Positions 1-9,652 of a stretch of DNA of 64,000 nt are shown here, piece by piece. The stretch lies in the NCBI GenBank assembly GCA_951812645.1, contig CATOSM010000002.1:62001-126000 (forward strand), read 5' to 3'. Made by a program: the position numbers and the translations under genes. The notes below the pieces were generated by a model. It was not told where the DNA came from. It saw only the letters and a program-made list of their open reading frames with translations, and ran no database searches. The stretch's first letter is position 1; the number at the start of each line of letters is the position of its first letter. Source of the DNA: an uncultured Candidatus Nitrosopumilus sp. (GTDB lineage: Archaea > Thermoproteota > Nitrososphaeria > Nitrososphaerales > Nitrosopumilaceae).

Positions 1-45
1 CAACAGTCATCTAACAGAGGAAAGCTAGTAGTAGAACCCACTCTG

Positions 46-825
46 ATGATATCAAAGTTGGAAGAATTACTTGCAAATCTGAATCCGCTGAAAGAAAAGC
101 CTAACGGTACAGGTGAAATGGGCCTACTTGAAATCTCAAAGAAATTAAGAAATCTATTGAAATTGGGTTTTGAGGATGGAGATCAGCGAGTGTTGCAGTT
201 CAACCTAGAAGGCGGTAATTTTTATCGTAACCTGCATGCTTTCTATGATGAAAATAATTCCAGTTATCTGTCTGCTCAAGATCAGAAATACCTTGAGAAT
301 CTTCGATGGCACGAAATTAAGATAAAGGAATTCTTAGATGAGGTTAACCTTTCAAAAGAACTGATAGGCAAGGACTCTGCCAATCATAACAAAGAGACGG
401 TATACACACCTGATGATGAGCATGATTTTTACAAAGATATCTTGAATATGATGAAAAATGCAAAAAATGAGGTCTTTATTGTTGATCCTTGGGTTGACGA
501 ATCCCTGTTCGCTCTCTTCGTAGAACATATCCCAATTGACGCCAATGTGAGAATATTGACCAAACAACCTCAGGGTGCATTCTTGGATGTGGGGAGAAAG
601 CTTTCCAAGAAACGGTCACTTGAGATAGCAACCAGCACTCAAATACATGACAGATACGTCTTCACAGATAACAAATGCTGGACAATAGGCTCATCTCTGA
701 AAGATGCTGCAAAAAATAAACCCACTACAATAATTCAGATTAATACATCTCCAAAAACACTCTATTTCATGCATGATGATTTTTTTAAAAATGGCACCAA
801 ACTACTGAGCAAACGACTCGAATAA
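46..825 (+). CDS. Phospholipase D-like domain protein
   Basis: A 259-residue soluble protein with no signal peptide. The C-terminal half (about residues 135-235) looks like a single PLD-type domain: a beta strand EVFIVDPWVD, a strand RILTK, then IHDRYVF followed by WTIGSSLKDA, which matches the H-x-[KR] plus G-S-x-S/L layout of PLD-like regions in defence and restriction-type proteins. The N-terminal half is helical and unrecognised. The HKD motif is the HDR variant, so catalysis is uncertain and a binding role is possible. It stands alone at the left edge of the accessory island, so any upstream partner lies outside the window. The family assignment is fairly good; the function is unknown. 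Confidence 0.65.
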   Translation: MISKLEELLANLNPLKEKPNGTGEMGLLEISKKLRNLLKLGFEDGDQRVLQFNLEGGNFYRNLHAFYDENNSSYLSAQDQKYLENLRWHEIKIKEFLDEVNLSKELIGKDSANHNKETVYTPDDEHDFYKDILNMMKNAKNEVFIVDPWVDESLFALFVEHIPIDANVRILTKQPQGAFLDVGRKLSKKRSLEIATSTQIHDRYVFTDNKCWTIGSSLKDAAKNKPTTIIQINTSPKTLYFMHDDFFKNGTKLLSKRLE

Positions 826-884
826 ATCTAGATCATTACTGTATGTCAAAACTTACTTGTTAGAAAGCACAAGATCTGTTCATC

Positions 885-1180
885 ATGGCAAAAAGGACCA
901 AATATCCACAATCATGTCATGACACAGCAGTGTCGAGAAGTGCAGCACAATACGTGGCCAACGGCTACAAGATATGTGCAGATATTTCTGGATATTCAAA
1001 ACCACAAACTTTGTGCATAGACGGAGATTGTAGAAGACCAGATATCATTGCAAAAAAAGTCGAGATGTGCAAATCATTGAGTGGGAAACTCCAGAGTCTG
1101 TTGAAAAAGAGTGCCCAACATCATGTTCTAAGGACATGGGCAAGGAGAAATGGTGCTCATTTTCATCTACGAGTATGTAG
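885..1180 (+). pseudogene. PD-(D/E)xK nuclease-like protein, frameshifted
   Basis: The annotated-looking frame from ATG 885 encodes a Cys-containing N-terminus running to CRRPDIIAKK and then turns into basic low-quality sequence. A shift of one base at the A7 run (1052-1058) gives the continuation SRDVQIIEWETPESVEKE, ending at TAG 1178-1180. The restored product (about 99 residues) has the RPDII...(V/I)IEWET arrangement of a small PD-(D/E)xK endonuclease-like domain: Asp followed by E-x-E on the next strand. What is seen is the two complementary frames; the nuclease assignment is inference. It is either a real pseudogene or a sequencing error in the homopolymer. Confidence 0.55.
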
Positions 1181-1301
1181 TGTCTGATCAAAAATAATTT
1201 GATTATGTCTAACTAAAAAATGAGTTTTGGAAAATAGGTTTGAGCAGTAATTTATCTATCTATAGAAAAAAGGAAGCAACTAATCTTCAGAAAGTCACGA
1301 T

Positions 1302-1484
1302 TTATTTTAATTTTCTATTGTTTCTTTTTTGCAAAATATTTTCCTTTATCACTATGCTCAAAGATACCATACTTGCAATAAAACTAACAACTGCAGTCAA
1401 TTGAAAAAACGATGTTTCAAATGGATGTGGTTTCCCACTCAATTCAAATTTACATTCGCCAAGGTCTGGCCTGGCAAAATTCAC
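1302..1484 (-). CDS. Small single-span membrane protein, hypothetical
   Basis: A 60-residue ORF with a polar N-terminus (FARPDLGECKFELSGKPHPF), one hydrophobic segment (about residues 27-47) and a basic C-terminal tail (KRNNRKLK). This topology is typical of small archaeal membrane peptides. No family is recognised and no neighbour supports it. An overlapping plus-strand ORF is less protein-like. Low confidence that it is expressed. Confidence 0.35.
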   Translation of the reverse strand: MNFARPDLGECKFELSGKPHPFETSFFQLTAVVSFIASMVSLSIVIKENILQKRNNRKLK

Positions 1485-1575
1485 AATCTGTCATGCCTTA
1501 ACTGGTTCATCATTAAACAATGCTTTTTCTGCTTCAAAAATTGATTTTTTTACTAGAATTTGGATGAGGTAATAT

Positions 1576-1600
1576 GTAGAAATTGCTGCGCAATTTCTAC
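1576..1600. other. Perfect 10-bp hairpin upstream of the first AbiE-like operon
   Basis: GTAGAAATTG at 1576-1585 and its exact complement CAATTTCTAC at 1591-1600 enclose a 5-nt loop (CTGCG). It lies about 170 nt upstream of the antitoxin-like gene at 1768, in a 283-nt region without a convincing gene. It could be a protein-binding palindrome, a terminator for leftward transcription or a small RNA stem. No T-tract follows in either direction. Confidence 0.5.
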
Positions 1601-1736
1601 TGGATCCTCAAATTTATTGATTCCTAAATTTTACAATCTTATCCAAAACAAGCAGTGCCAATAACCATAATATATCATGCCTGTCCCCTACCACCATTAC
1701 CCAGTATATAAGGGAATAGATAACTTTGTCTATATT

Positions 1737-1747
1737 ATATATATAAG
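1737..1747 (+). promoter_or_regulatory. TATA box of the AbiE-like operon at 1768
   Basis: TATATATAAG lies 21-31 nt before ATG 1768. With the usual archaeal TATA-to-start distance (about 25 nt) transcription would begin at or near the ATG, giving a leaderless mRNA. An imperfect dyad, ATAGA...TCTAT (about 1715-1732), sits immediately upstream and could be an operator. Confidence 0.5.
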
Positions 1748-1767
1748 TCAAGATTAAATAACAATAC

Positions 1768-2445
1768 ATGATGATGGAAGAATCAACAGGGCTTCTAGAA
1801 AAGGCTGCACCTGCATTGTTATTTGCTCAGGAATTACCACCTAGACCTGTCTATACTCTAAAGAATCTCAAATCAATTGACGAATCAACAAAGACTGCTC
1901 ACAGAAGAATCAAATCACTGCTTCCATTAGGTCTTGCAACATACAATCGTGGAAAGTTTTCTATCAAAAAAGAAGTTGTGTCTCAACCACTAAATGTATT
2001 AAAAAAATTAATTCCCTCGTTAATGTCATTAAAACAAGCAAGACGATTTGGACGTTCTTATAATAACGCAGATATCAATTTTGTTTCAAATCACAAACCT
2101 GAATCAGCAATGATTACACTAGATTATCAAGCATGGAGTATGACTAAATTTCAGTTTCCACGTGATCTGTTTGTATATGTAGATGATGTAGAAAAAGTAG
2201 CTACTTTTTTAAAAGAAAACAATTTCAGTGAAGGAAAAAAAGGACGTGTTGTATTATTGCCAAAGATAGGATCATTGAATAACAAAGTAGAACGAGTGTT
2301 TTTAGATTGTCTTGCAAATGGAGGACGAAGTGTATTAGATGCAGTAGCAATTCAATTGTTATACAGCGACACAATAGATGTAAAGGCACGATTTCCAATT
2401 GAAACCATAATTAAAGTTCAAGATGACTTACCTAAGGAAAATTAA
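1768..2445 (+). CDS. AbiEi-like antitoxin / winged-helix regulator
   Basis: A 225-residue protein. Residues about 25-75 look like a winged helix (KNLKSIDESTKTAHRRIKSLL then LGLATYNRGKFSI). The remainder resembles the C-terminal domain of AbiEi-type antitoxins, with hydrophobic strands RDLFVYVDD and RVVLLPK and a helix near VLDAVAIQLL. Its TAA is followed directly by the ATG of a nucleotidyltransferase-fold gene, the gene order of AbiE (type IV) toxin-antitoxin systems, in which AbiEi represses its own operon. The start is supported by a TATA box 21-31 nt upstream. The family call rests on architecture and context, not on a strong motif. Confidence 0.6.
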   Translation: MMMEESTGLLEKAAPALLFAQELPPRPVYTLKNLKSIDESTKTAHRRIKSLLPLGLATYNRGKFSIKKEVVSQPLNVLKKLIPSLMSLKQARRFGRSYNNADINFVSNHKPESAMITLDYQAWSMTKFQFPRDLFVYVDDVEKVATFLKENNFSEGKKGRVVLLPKIGSLNNKVERVFLDCLANGGRSVLDAVAIQLLYSDTIDVKARFPIETIIKVQDDLPKEN

Positions 2446-2964
2446 ATGAAACCTATAATTCGTGAGGCGCTTAATATTACAAACGATTTAGGGCTAGTAA
2501 CATTTGTTGGGGCAGTTGCAGTAATTTTACAAACAAATGAATTTCGTCAATCACAAGATATTGATTTTGTAATTGCAAATGAAGTATCAAATGAGGAGTT
2601 ACTAGAAAAACACTATAGAATAGTACAAGAAAATGGAAAAGAGAAAAAGTATACCCCTAGAGGATATAAAATTGATATGTACAGTTTACGTGATCTAAAT
2701 GATATTCCATTACAGACAATAATTGATAATGCTCAGGCTATACCTATTGACAAAAAAGGAAATACTGTAAATGCTATGAGTCTGGAAACCTTGATTGTAT
2801 CAAAATTTAGGGCAAATCGAGAACAAGATAACGAGGATTTGAATAGAATCGCAAAGACTCGTTATAATGATGTACAAAATGACAAATTGCAAGAATTGAC
2901 CAAAAGCGATACAGAACTAAAAGATATACAAAGTACGCTCAAGTTCTATGCTGAAAATTGGTAA
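2446..2964 (+). CDS. MNT-fold nucleotidyltransferase, AbiEii-like toxin candidate
   Basis: A 172-residue protein. The N-terminus carries the nucleotidyltransferase signature: a helix ending FVGAVAVIL, then SQDIDFVI, corresponding to the G-G/S...S-x-D-x-D motif; one glycine is replaced by alanine (VGAV). Later segments YKIDMYSL and MSLETLIVSKFRANREQDNEDL match the helical portion of AbiEii/DUF1814-like proteins (E-x-L-I-x-x-K-x-x-A then R-x-x-D). It abuts the AbiEi-like gene with zero spacing, so the two are co-translated. AbiEii enzymes transfer nucleotides to tRNA; whether this divergent version is active cannot be told. Confidence 0.7.
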   Translation: MKPIIREALNITNDLGLVTFVGAVAVILQTNEFRQSQDIDFVIANEVSNEELLEKHYRIVQENGKEKKYTPRGYKIDMYSLRDLNDIPLQTIIDNAQAIPIDKKGNTVNAMSLETLIVSKFRANREQDNEDLNRIAKTRYNDVQNDKLQELTKSDTELKDIQSTLKFYAENW

Positions 2965-3141
2965 ATTGTTCATTTAACATGAATTGGAAGAATATTTCAC
3001 ATCGACCGTACTAGGGTAGTAAGTTGTCTTTAGAAGAATTCCAGTTACGCATGGGATTAGGATAGCATGTTCAAACGTTTGTCAAAATGAGAGCATCAAA
3101 CTTTTAGTTCAGACATTTGTATTAGAGTGGGAATCACTATT

Positions 3142-3357
3142 CTAAATTTCTTCTGCCCCTGTAACATCAATATCTGCATCGTTGATAATTTGTTTTGGCT
3201 CTTCTACAATTTTTAACAATTCCTGTGAATCATCATTATTTTCTTTTATGGATCCTTGATGTTGTGGCGATGGTGTGATTGCAATTTCTTTAGAATTACT
3301 TTCACTTTGTCTTTCTTCAATATTTTTTGGAATACGTTTTGAACTTACTCGTGTCAA
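3142..3357 (-). CDS. Hypothetical acidic protein overlapping the AbrB-like gene
   Basis: A 71-residue ORF, low-complexity and acidic (many Glu, Asp, Ser), with a short basic start (TRVSSKRIPK). It overlaps the 3' end of the AbrB-like gene by 41 nt in another frame. It may be a separate translationally coupled gene, or the C-terminal extension of the AbrB-like protein after a frameshift. No homology is recognised. Confidence 0.35.
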   Translation of the reverse strand: MTRVSSKRIPKNIEERQSESNSKEIAITPSPQHQGSIKENNDDSQELLKIVEEPKQIINDADIDVTGAEEI

Positions 3358-3529
3358 TTGGTTTGTAGATTATCATTCCGTCAATTAGTTGAGTTACAAA
3401 ACTTGTGTTAGAATGAATTTCTAATTTTCTTGCAATCTCAATTGGAATTGAAATCATGCAGGTATTTCCTTTTTGATATGTTCTTCTGATGAATGTTTTT
3501 TTATGGTGTGTCTTTTTTTCATTATACAA
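3317..3529 (-). CDS. AbrB/SpoVT-type swapped-hairpin DNA-binding protein
   Basis: A 70-residue protein. The core RTYQKGNTCMISIPIEIARKLEIHSNT is interrupted by the usual hairpin turn, and its pieces KGNTCMISIPIEIARKLEI and MIIYKP match the AbrB fold: G-x-x-x-v-t-I-P-x-x-i-a-x-x-L-g-i then a basic strand. Such proteins are small transcription regulators or antitoxins that dimerise on DNA. Its start codon lies 3 nt from the left end of an IS5-family insertion (IS-A), so its native promoter has probably been displaced. Confidence 0.7.
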   Translation of the reverse strand: MYNEKKTHHKKTFIRRTYQKGNTCMISIPIEIARKLEIHSNTSFVTQLIDGMIIYKPIDTSKFKTYSKKY

Positions 3530-3531
3530 TC

Positions 3532-4398
3532 AACTTATCTTAAAACTAACCGTTTGGACAATATTTGATGATCATTTGGATCCATGAACCATTAGTTTCC
3601 AAACTGTACATGAAATTCACCGAAATAACAGACAGACAATGGGATATGATAGAGCCGTTGCTACCAAAACCTGCCGCCACAGGACGTCCAAGAAGCAATG
3701 ACCGGATGGTTTTAAATGGAATCATCTACGTGCCGGTTTCCGGATGCAGGTGGAGTGAGATGCCAAAGACATACGGTGATGACTCGACTGCCAACCTAAG
3801 GCTAAGAAAATAGCAGGAGTTTGGCATATGGAAAAAGATTTTGGGGCGTGCAATCAAATCCGCACACAGACAGGGAAAAACCAGCCTGGAAAAAATATCG
3901 ATTGATTCATCGTCAATTCCCTCCAAAAAAGGGGCGACGTGATCGGATTTGACGGGTTCAAGAGTCACAGGCACGAAATTACACGTTGCAGTGGACGGTA
4001 CCGGCCTGCCAGTATCGATTGTAATGAGCCCTGCAAACATTCACGACAGTACGAAATTCGCAGATGTGATGGAATCAATTTTGGATTTTGCAGATGATTC
4101 CATGATGGAACAGATAGTTTCAGTCTATGCAGACAGGGGATACGGTTCAAAACCAATCCGCAGTTATGCAAGATCAAGAAACATCATTCCGTGCATTCCC
4201 TTTAGAAAAAACAGCAGGACGGCAGATGATGATGCAGGCAAGGACAGTTACGACAGGACAAGATTCGTAGTGGAGAGGTTCTTTGCCTGGCTGAAAAACG
4301 GGTTTCACAGAACAAGACATGAAAGAAACGCAGGAAACTATCCCTGGCTGGTCAACATTGCGTCATTTTTGACGTATTGCAGGGTTTTAAGATGAGTT
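3532..4398 (+). mobile_element. IS-A: IS5-family insertion sequence, type 1
   Basis: An 867-bp element bounded by imperfect inverted ends, AACTTATCTTAAAAC on the left and the complement of AACTCATCTTAAAAC on the right. It encodes a DDE transposase on the plus strand, now broken. Left flank is the AbrB-like gene; right flank is the truncated 3' end of a surface-protein pseudogene, whose apparent C-terminus (THLKTLQYVKNDA) is antisense IS sequence. No target-site duplication is evident. Confidence 0.9.
3610..4395 (+). pseudogene. IS5-family transposase, type 1, broken
   Basis: Reads from MKFTEITDRQW through GRPRSNDR and SGCRWSEMP, then hits TAG at 3811-3813 in place of the Trp codon found in the other type 1 copies. 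After the A6G4 frameshift site (3925-3934) the -1 frame continues through the DDE catalytic segments HVAVDGTGLP, YADRGYG and FVVERFFAWLK to the end. The nonsense codon makes this copy inactive even if the shift occurs. Confidence 0.88.
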
Positions 4399-6287
4399 GA
4401 GTACACCATCTCACTTTTTACAAGCTCGCCATTTTTGTACACATCAACATACACACTCAGTGGGTCTCTTGGTGGTGGAGGAGGGGGATTGGGTGTAAAG
4501 TGCAGTGATACGTCTTGCGAGAATGCAGAGTTTCCTGAGACACTCAATGTCACCATTGCATACATTTGTCCCTGATCAGTTGCCACTGCAAAGGCTGCAC
4601 TTCCTGCATCAGCAGCTATGCTTGCAAGACTTCCATCGGCATTAAAGTCAGAATTGTCTGCAGTCACTGGTGGTATTGGCTTTCCTCCTGTAACATCAGG
4701 AAGATCCTGCAGTCGTATGGTTGCACTGATTCCATTTACACTCATTGTGATTTTGTCAGTGTTTGGAAGTATTGGGATAAAAATAGCATCACCTGCTTGG
4801 TAATTTCCATCAAGGTATGGAATTGCAGTATTTCCTACTGATACTTTGTCAATTTGGGCATCAACTGAAAATGGCAGCCTGACATATGCAAATGCAGTGT
4901 ATGCCCTATCATGCCCATCATCGATGTGAAGAGTTTTGTCATTTATTGTATCAAAGATTATAGTGCTAAAGCTTCCGCGATACGACATAGAGTCTGGATA
5001 TATCTTCAAGATGCTACCTGGAGATATGTCATTTAGCAAATCCACAGAGTTTGCAGTCAGGCTTATCTACCCAGACGGAGATGTCATTCCTCTTGTTCCA
5101 ACAAGATTATTCTTTACAACCTCGTAGGGCATGTTTGGCTCTAGTCCGGACACCTCAAACATCACATCAACATTTGGATCAAAGGTCTCACCCTTGATTG
5201 TTATGATTCCTCCATTCAGTTGGGCAGTTATGTATGTGATTCTGGAGTCATGAACAGTGTGGAATTTTTCAAAGTTCGCTGTAACACCCATTACGACTGG
5301 CCCACCGTTTTTATCGTATACCCAGTGTTGAAAGTCAGATACTGTGTTATAGTTTACACGAAACAATTTTCCCCCAGATGGCAAACTAATTTTTGCAGAT
5401 TGAGCGTCGGTATTATCTCCGATAACTCTAAAGTCGCCTTGGCTGTCTTTTGTAGTTACAAGATCAGAGGTAACTGTCTGGGTGCTCTGGCTGCTTATCC
5501 CTTTTCTTCCCTTGCAGCATTTGCCGTGATAGTACTCTGCGCTCCAGCTCTGTTTGTACTCAAAGATTCCTGTGACATCAGAACTGGATGCATCGGCGCT
5601 TACCAGCACATCAAGGCTTGATGGTGTTGGGTTACACCTGCAGTGATGAAGCAGGAATCCTCTTGAATTATCATATTGTACCTTGGTTAAATCAATCTCT
5701 GTCTCCAAGACCTTTAATTGATTTCCAGATGTTACAGTACCAGAAAGCCTTACCTGTTGGTTTTGTAAATCATTTATCTTTAGTAGAATTTTTCCAGTCC
5801 CAGAGATGACGATTCCGTTATTGGTCATAGACACAGATGGTTTGCCGCTAAGAACTTTTGATGCAGAATATCCCAATATGTTTGAAGTTTGAGAAGTTAC
5901 ATCAATCAGAGAATCTGATTTGTACTTGTATTTTTTGCTAAATTCCGGTATTGTTACTGCAACAGATTTATCATCATCTAACACTACTGCTACAAAATCA
6001 GAGGGAGGATCAACTTCAGTGTAACTTTTGAGGGAATCTGCCGTTCCAGTTATTCCCTGTCCTTGGATTACCTGGCCTGCAAGATCAAGCGTACGAAATG
6101 TTCCACTACTCCCAAACACGCCACCGCTTCCCTGTCCGTTGTTGTTGGACTCTTCAGATGTTTGTTCTGCTACAAAGACATTACCAAGGTCTGTGACAAT
6201 CTGAATCTGCTGTGCATCAGCTGATGGCATCCATGATCCTGTAAAGACAATCATCCATGCAATTGCAATGTATAGTTTTTTTCTCAT
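4399..6287 (-). pseudogene. Secreted surface protein, amber stop and IS-truncated
   Basis: One long frame starting MRKKLYIAIAWMIVFTG (a clear signal peptide ending SADAQ) is interrupted by TAG at 5067-5069 and then continues in the same frame (ISLTANSVDLLNDI...) until IS-A removes its 3' end after KSEMVY. Without the stop the product would exceed 625 residues: beta-rich, extracellular, with a proline run near the end (PNPPPPPPRDP) typical of archaeal surface proteins and a CRC/CCKGRKG cysteine cluster near residue 240. The preceding gene encodes a pilin-like protein, so this may have been part of a surface appendage. Two independent lesions support pseudogene status. Confidence 0.75.
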
Positions 6288-6325
6288 TGCAATACAAGAA
6301 AAAAATTGGTTTAAGGAGTAAAGTT

Positions 6326-6682
6326 CTAGGACAAGGAGTTTACTTTTTGGGAGAGTGCCGATGCAATTGAGTCATCAAGACTTGAGGTTCTAAATGAGCT
6401 AATCTCTGCATCTAGGACCTCACGCAAGACAATGTTTCCGCCATCATCAACAACTCTGATCTCTTTTATTCTCGTAGTCTTGCCCCAGTCATTTTTGATG
6501 TTTAGTTGACCGTCTGGGTTCAGCGTGACCTTGATGTTTTCTTTGACCTTGTCGTTTTGGATTGCAATAGAATCTGCTGCAGTCACTGAAAATTGCATTT
6601 GATTAGCAGAAGCACTCAGGATTGCACCCATTACCACTATTCCTAACAATGCTATGCCAGCTGCAACAAAAGGGCTTGCCAT
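6326..6682 (-). CDS. Pilin/archaellin-like secreted protein
   Basis: A 118-residue protein starting with a 25-residue hydrophobic helix (MASPFVAAGIALLGIVVMGA) and continuing with a beta-rich extracellular part. The N-terminal helix followed directly by a soluble domain resembles archaeal type IV pilin-like subunits, but no obvious class III cleavage motif precedes it. It lies between a T4SS-accessory-like gene and the large surface-protein pseudogene on the same strand, with 38-44 nt gaps, so the three probably form one operon. Function is inferred from topology only. Confidence 0.5.
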   Translation of the reverse strand: MASPFVAAGIALLGIVVMGAILSASANQMQFSVTAADSIAIQNDKVKENIKVTLNPDGQLNIKNDWGKTTRIKEIRVVDDGGNIVLREVLDAEISSFRTSSLDDSIASALSQKVNSLS

Positions 6683-6726
6683 ATCAATAAAAAAGAAATT
6701 CCACTTAAGGAGACAAATCTAAAAAA

Positions 6727-7560
6727 CTAGATGTCAGCATCGTCAATTGGTTGCTGCGGTCCTTGGGAATATGGAACGTATGATCCTAATGAAATTCGCA
6801 GTCTTGTGACATCCTCAGGTAGAGAAACAATACTTAGTAGTTCGATTCCACTCAGTATTGGAAATGTTTTTGATGATACAATTGGTTTTTTGGGATGAAA
6901 TGTTGTAAATGGAAATTTGTTTTTGACATTACAACACTTTCTTAATGAAAATTTCTTCTGCGAAATAATCTTTGTTCTGCTGATTCCTTCTGGAACTGTC
7001 ATCTTCAAAAGATCAAAAGTCTTTTTGTCCTGTACTGCAAAAAATATCTCGCACTGGTAAAACTCTGCATCTTTTGCTTTTTGTTTTGCAATTTGGATAA
7101 AGTTTTGCAGCTGAGGACCAATCTTTCCTTGGTCTGACTTTGATTCCTTGCTTGAAATCCAGCTCCACATAGATGCAGCTCCGTATGGATCCTTTTTTGC
7201 ATAACATGCTACAAGACATTCTTCTTTGTGGATCTGTTCTAGTACATTGTAGAGTTGGCTTCGTTGCTCCTGCAGTACTATTGGAATTGCATAGTGTCTT
7301 TTCAGTTTCAGTCTTTTTACATGTGGAAAAACAAATTCCGGTTCTGGGATTTCAACTGCTTCTATCTGATTAATCTTTGCAAAGAGGCTTTTTTCAGAGT
7401 CGTTGGTTCTAATGATGATTTTTGTTCTGTCTTCTTTTCTGTAAAAGAAAAATGCAACATCGCTTACTTTTGCAAGAATTTTCCTTAGATGCCAATCATC
7501 TTGGAAGCTTTGATATGGTCTTAGCTCAAGCCAACTTGTTTTAATCGATTTAGAACCCAA
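6727..7560 (-). CDS. Hypothetical protein, possible VirB4/HerA-associated N-terminal-like domain
   Basis: A 277-residue soluble protein starting at TTG 7558-7560. The segment FPILSGIELLSIVSLPEDV near residue 235 resembles the LS-x-E-L-A-x-L-x-H-L-P motif found before the ATPase core of VirB4/TraG-like and some HerA-like proteins, but no Walker motifs follow, so it would be only the accessory part. It is divergent from the gene at 7609 and heads the surface-protein operon. The resemblance is weak; call it hypothetical. Confidence 0.5.
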   Translation of the reverse strand: MGSKSIKTSWLELRPYQSFQDDWHLRKILAKVSDVAFFFYRKEDRTKIIIRTNDSEKSLFAKINQIEAVEIPEPEFVFPHVKRLKLKRHYAIPIVLQEQRSQLYNVLEQIHKEECLVACYAKKDPYGAASMWSWISSKESKSDQGKIGPQLQNFIQIAKQKAKDAEFYQCEIFFAVQDKKTFDLLKMTVPEGISRTKIISQKKFSLRKCCNVKNKFPFTTFHPKKPIVSSKTFPILSGIELLSIVSLPEDVTRLRISLGSYVPYSQGPQQPIDDADI

Positions 7561-8007
7561 AACCAGTACGAAAGGATTTGTCGCTTAAAAGGAATCATTT
7601 CATATTTTTTGTTGGAATACAAGAACAATGCATTCAGAGTAGGAACAATTTTGCTAGTTCTTTTTGGAATGACTACATCCTTTATTGAATTTCAGACGGC
7701 ATCATCACAGTTAGATCAGTTTGGTGATACAAAACAAAGCGATATTCAGTTAGTTGACCTGATTGACAGAAAGGGAAAATCTGCAACATGGCATCTCGGA
7801 AAAGGACTAACCCCTGGTGATCAGTTCACCTACAAAATTTGTGACATGATTCTCATTATTCCTGAATCTCCTGATCATTGCTATCAAATTAGTCTAGAGT
7901 TTGTTGACATCTTGAAGAGCCCACATGGAGATGTGTGGATAATCCAAGCTGTAATGGATCATCAAGACAAGAAAACGTACTCTATCTTTCAGATATCTGC
8001 AACTACC

Positions 8008-8881
8008 AACTCATCCTAAAACCGATCATTTTGTAAATAATTCATGACAATCGGGATCCAAGAATGACCCTGCCGATGTATCCTTCATGATTCACAAGGA
8101 AATGTCAGACATTCAATGGAACACGGTTGCATCACATCTGCCAAAGCCTGCAAAAACTGGCAGGCCAGGATGCAATGACAGAAACACAGTCAACGGAATA
8201 TTGTTTGTCCTAACAACCGGCTGCAGGTGGGCAGACATGCCGGACAGATACGGTTCAAAATCCACCGCGCATCTGAGATTCTCAGAGCTGCAGCAAAAGG
8301 GAATATGGAAAAGGATTCTGTCAGGACTGATCAAATCCGCACACAGGCAGGGAAAAATCAGCCTGCAAAAAATATCGATTGATTCATCGTCAGTTGCCGC
8401 CAAAAAAGGGGGGACAAAACAGGATATGACGGGTCCAGGAAGATCCTGGGCACAAAGATTCACGTTGCAGTAGACAGGACAGGACTGCCAATCCCAATCA
8501 GGGCCAGCCCTGCAAATGTCCATGACAGTACGAAATTCATTGATGTGCTAGAGAACATCTCAGAACTTGTAGGTGATGGTTTGATACGGGAGATCATCTG
8601 TGTATGCCGACAGGGGATACGATGCGGCATACATCAGAGACTATCTGAGATCCCATGGGATTGACTGTTGCATTCCATACAAAAGGAACTCAAGGAACGT
8701 TGCACAAAACAGGAATCAAAAAAATTATGGCAAGACAGGGTTTGTCGTAGAGCGGTTCCTTGCCTGGCTCAAGTGCGGACTTTACGGGACGGCAGTCAGA
8801 TACGAAGGGAACTGTGACAACTATCTTGGATTTGTGTATATGGCATGCGTCATGATGCATTGGAGGGTTTTAGGATAAGTT
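8008..8881 (+). mobile_element. IS-B: IS5-family insertion sequence, type 2
   Basis: An 874-bp element with ends AACTCATCCTAAAACCG on the left and the complement of AACTTATCCTAAAACCC on the right. Both flanks belong to the same interrupted gene, so it is an unrecombined insertion and defines the element ends well. Type 2 differs from type 1 in the N-terminal half of the transposase and in the sequence inside the left end. Confidence 0.92.
8087..8878 (+). pseudogene. IS5-family transposase, type 2, broken
   Basis: ORFA (MIHKEMSDIQW...) ends at GRSWAQRFTLQ in frame 0. The -1 frame entered at A6G6 (8402-8413) continues as ILGTKIHVAVDRTGLP but is lost near 8600, where two bases present in sister copies are missing (ATCATCTGTGTATGCC against ATCATCTCAGTGTATGCC). 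The final segment YADRGYD...FVVERFLAWLK is intact in another frame. Probably inactive. Confidence 0.88.
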
Positions 8882-9652
8882 CTACATTTGACATTACAAC
8901 TGATGGAACAAGCATTCCATATGCAGACTCTGTTTCAAGAACCATATTCTGGATTGGTAAATTTGCAAATGAACTTGATCAAAAACCACTTGCAGTAGGC
9001 AAGTCATGGGGAAAGGTTGCAACATATACAGCGCCAGCTACTGAACTTGTTGTTAAAAATACACAAGTCATAGAGTTTAACAATGAAGGACCATTTCATA
9101 CCTTTGTTCTTGGATACAACCTAATTGAACAAAGCACCATTAACATAAATGAGGATTTTCCTTTTCCCATCAAGTCAGTAATCTACAAGCCTACCATATC
9201 ACACCAGAACATTCCGCTGCAATTTACAATTGATCTAGTCAATCATACCAATACAAGTAATTTTCTTGATGATTTTTCGCAGCAAACATTTCCCAATCAA
9301 AATGAATTCGCTGAATCACTAAATGATTTTGAAGAGGATTTGTTAAATGAAAACTTTGAGAATATTGATGCGAGTTACATAGACAATAATGAACTAAACA
9401 TGACATCAAGTCATGAAGATAATTTAAACTCTATAGATGCCAATTATTTAGATGCGATAGATCTGGAAGAATTGTTTGAAATGTTTCTAAGCGAGCACTT
9501 TGGAGATGATAATCCTGATGAGCAAATTATCGACTTTGCAGTTTTTCTTGATTTTCTTAATGAGACAGATTCATTAATTGATGAGCAAAACTTTACTGGT
9601 CCTTGAGACATGCATTATTTCTGATATTGGATCGATGATCTAGGTAGCAACA

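Larger units (their letters stand above)
7609..9606 (+). pseudogene. Secreted acidic surface protein interrupted by IS-B
   Basis: The 5' part (7609-8007; TTG start, hydrophobic leader FRVGTILLVLFGM) ends ISATTN at the IS-B boundary. The 3' part resumes after the element in frame as STFDITTDGTSIPYADSV and runs to 9606. Removing IS-B rejoins a single protein of about 374 residues, so this is a simple insertion. The C-terminal third is strongly acidic and Asn-rich (for example FEEDLLNENFENIDASY). The apparent start MRHDALEGFR of the 3' piece is IS sequence. Function unknown; exported. Confidence 0.8.
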
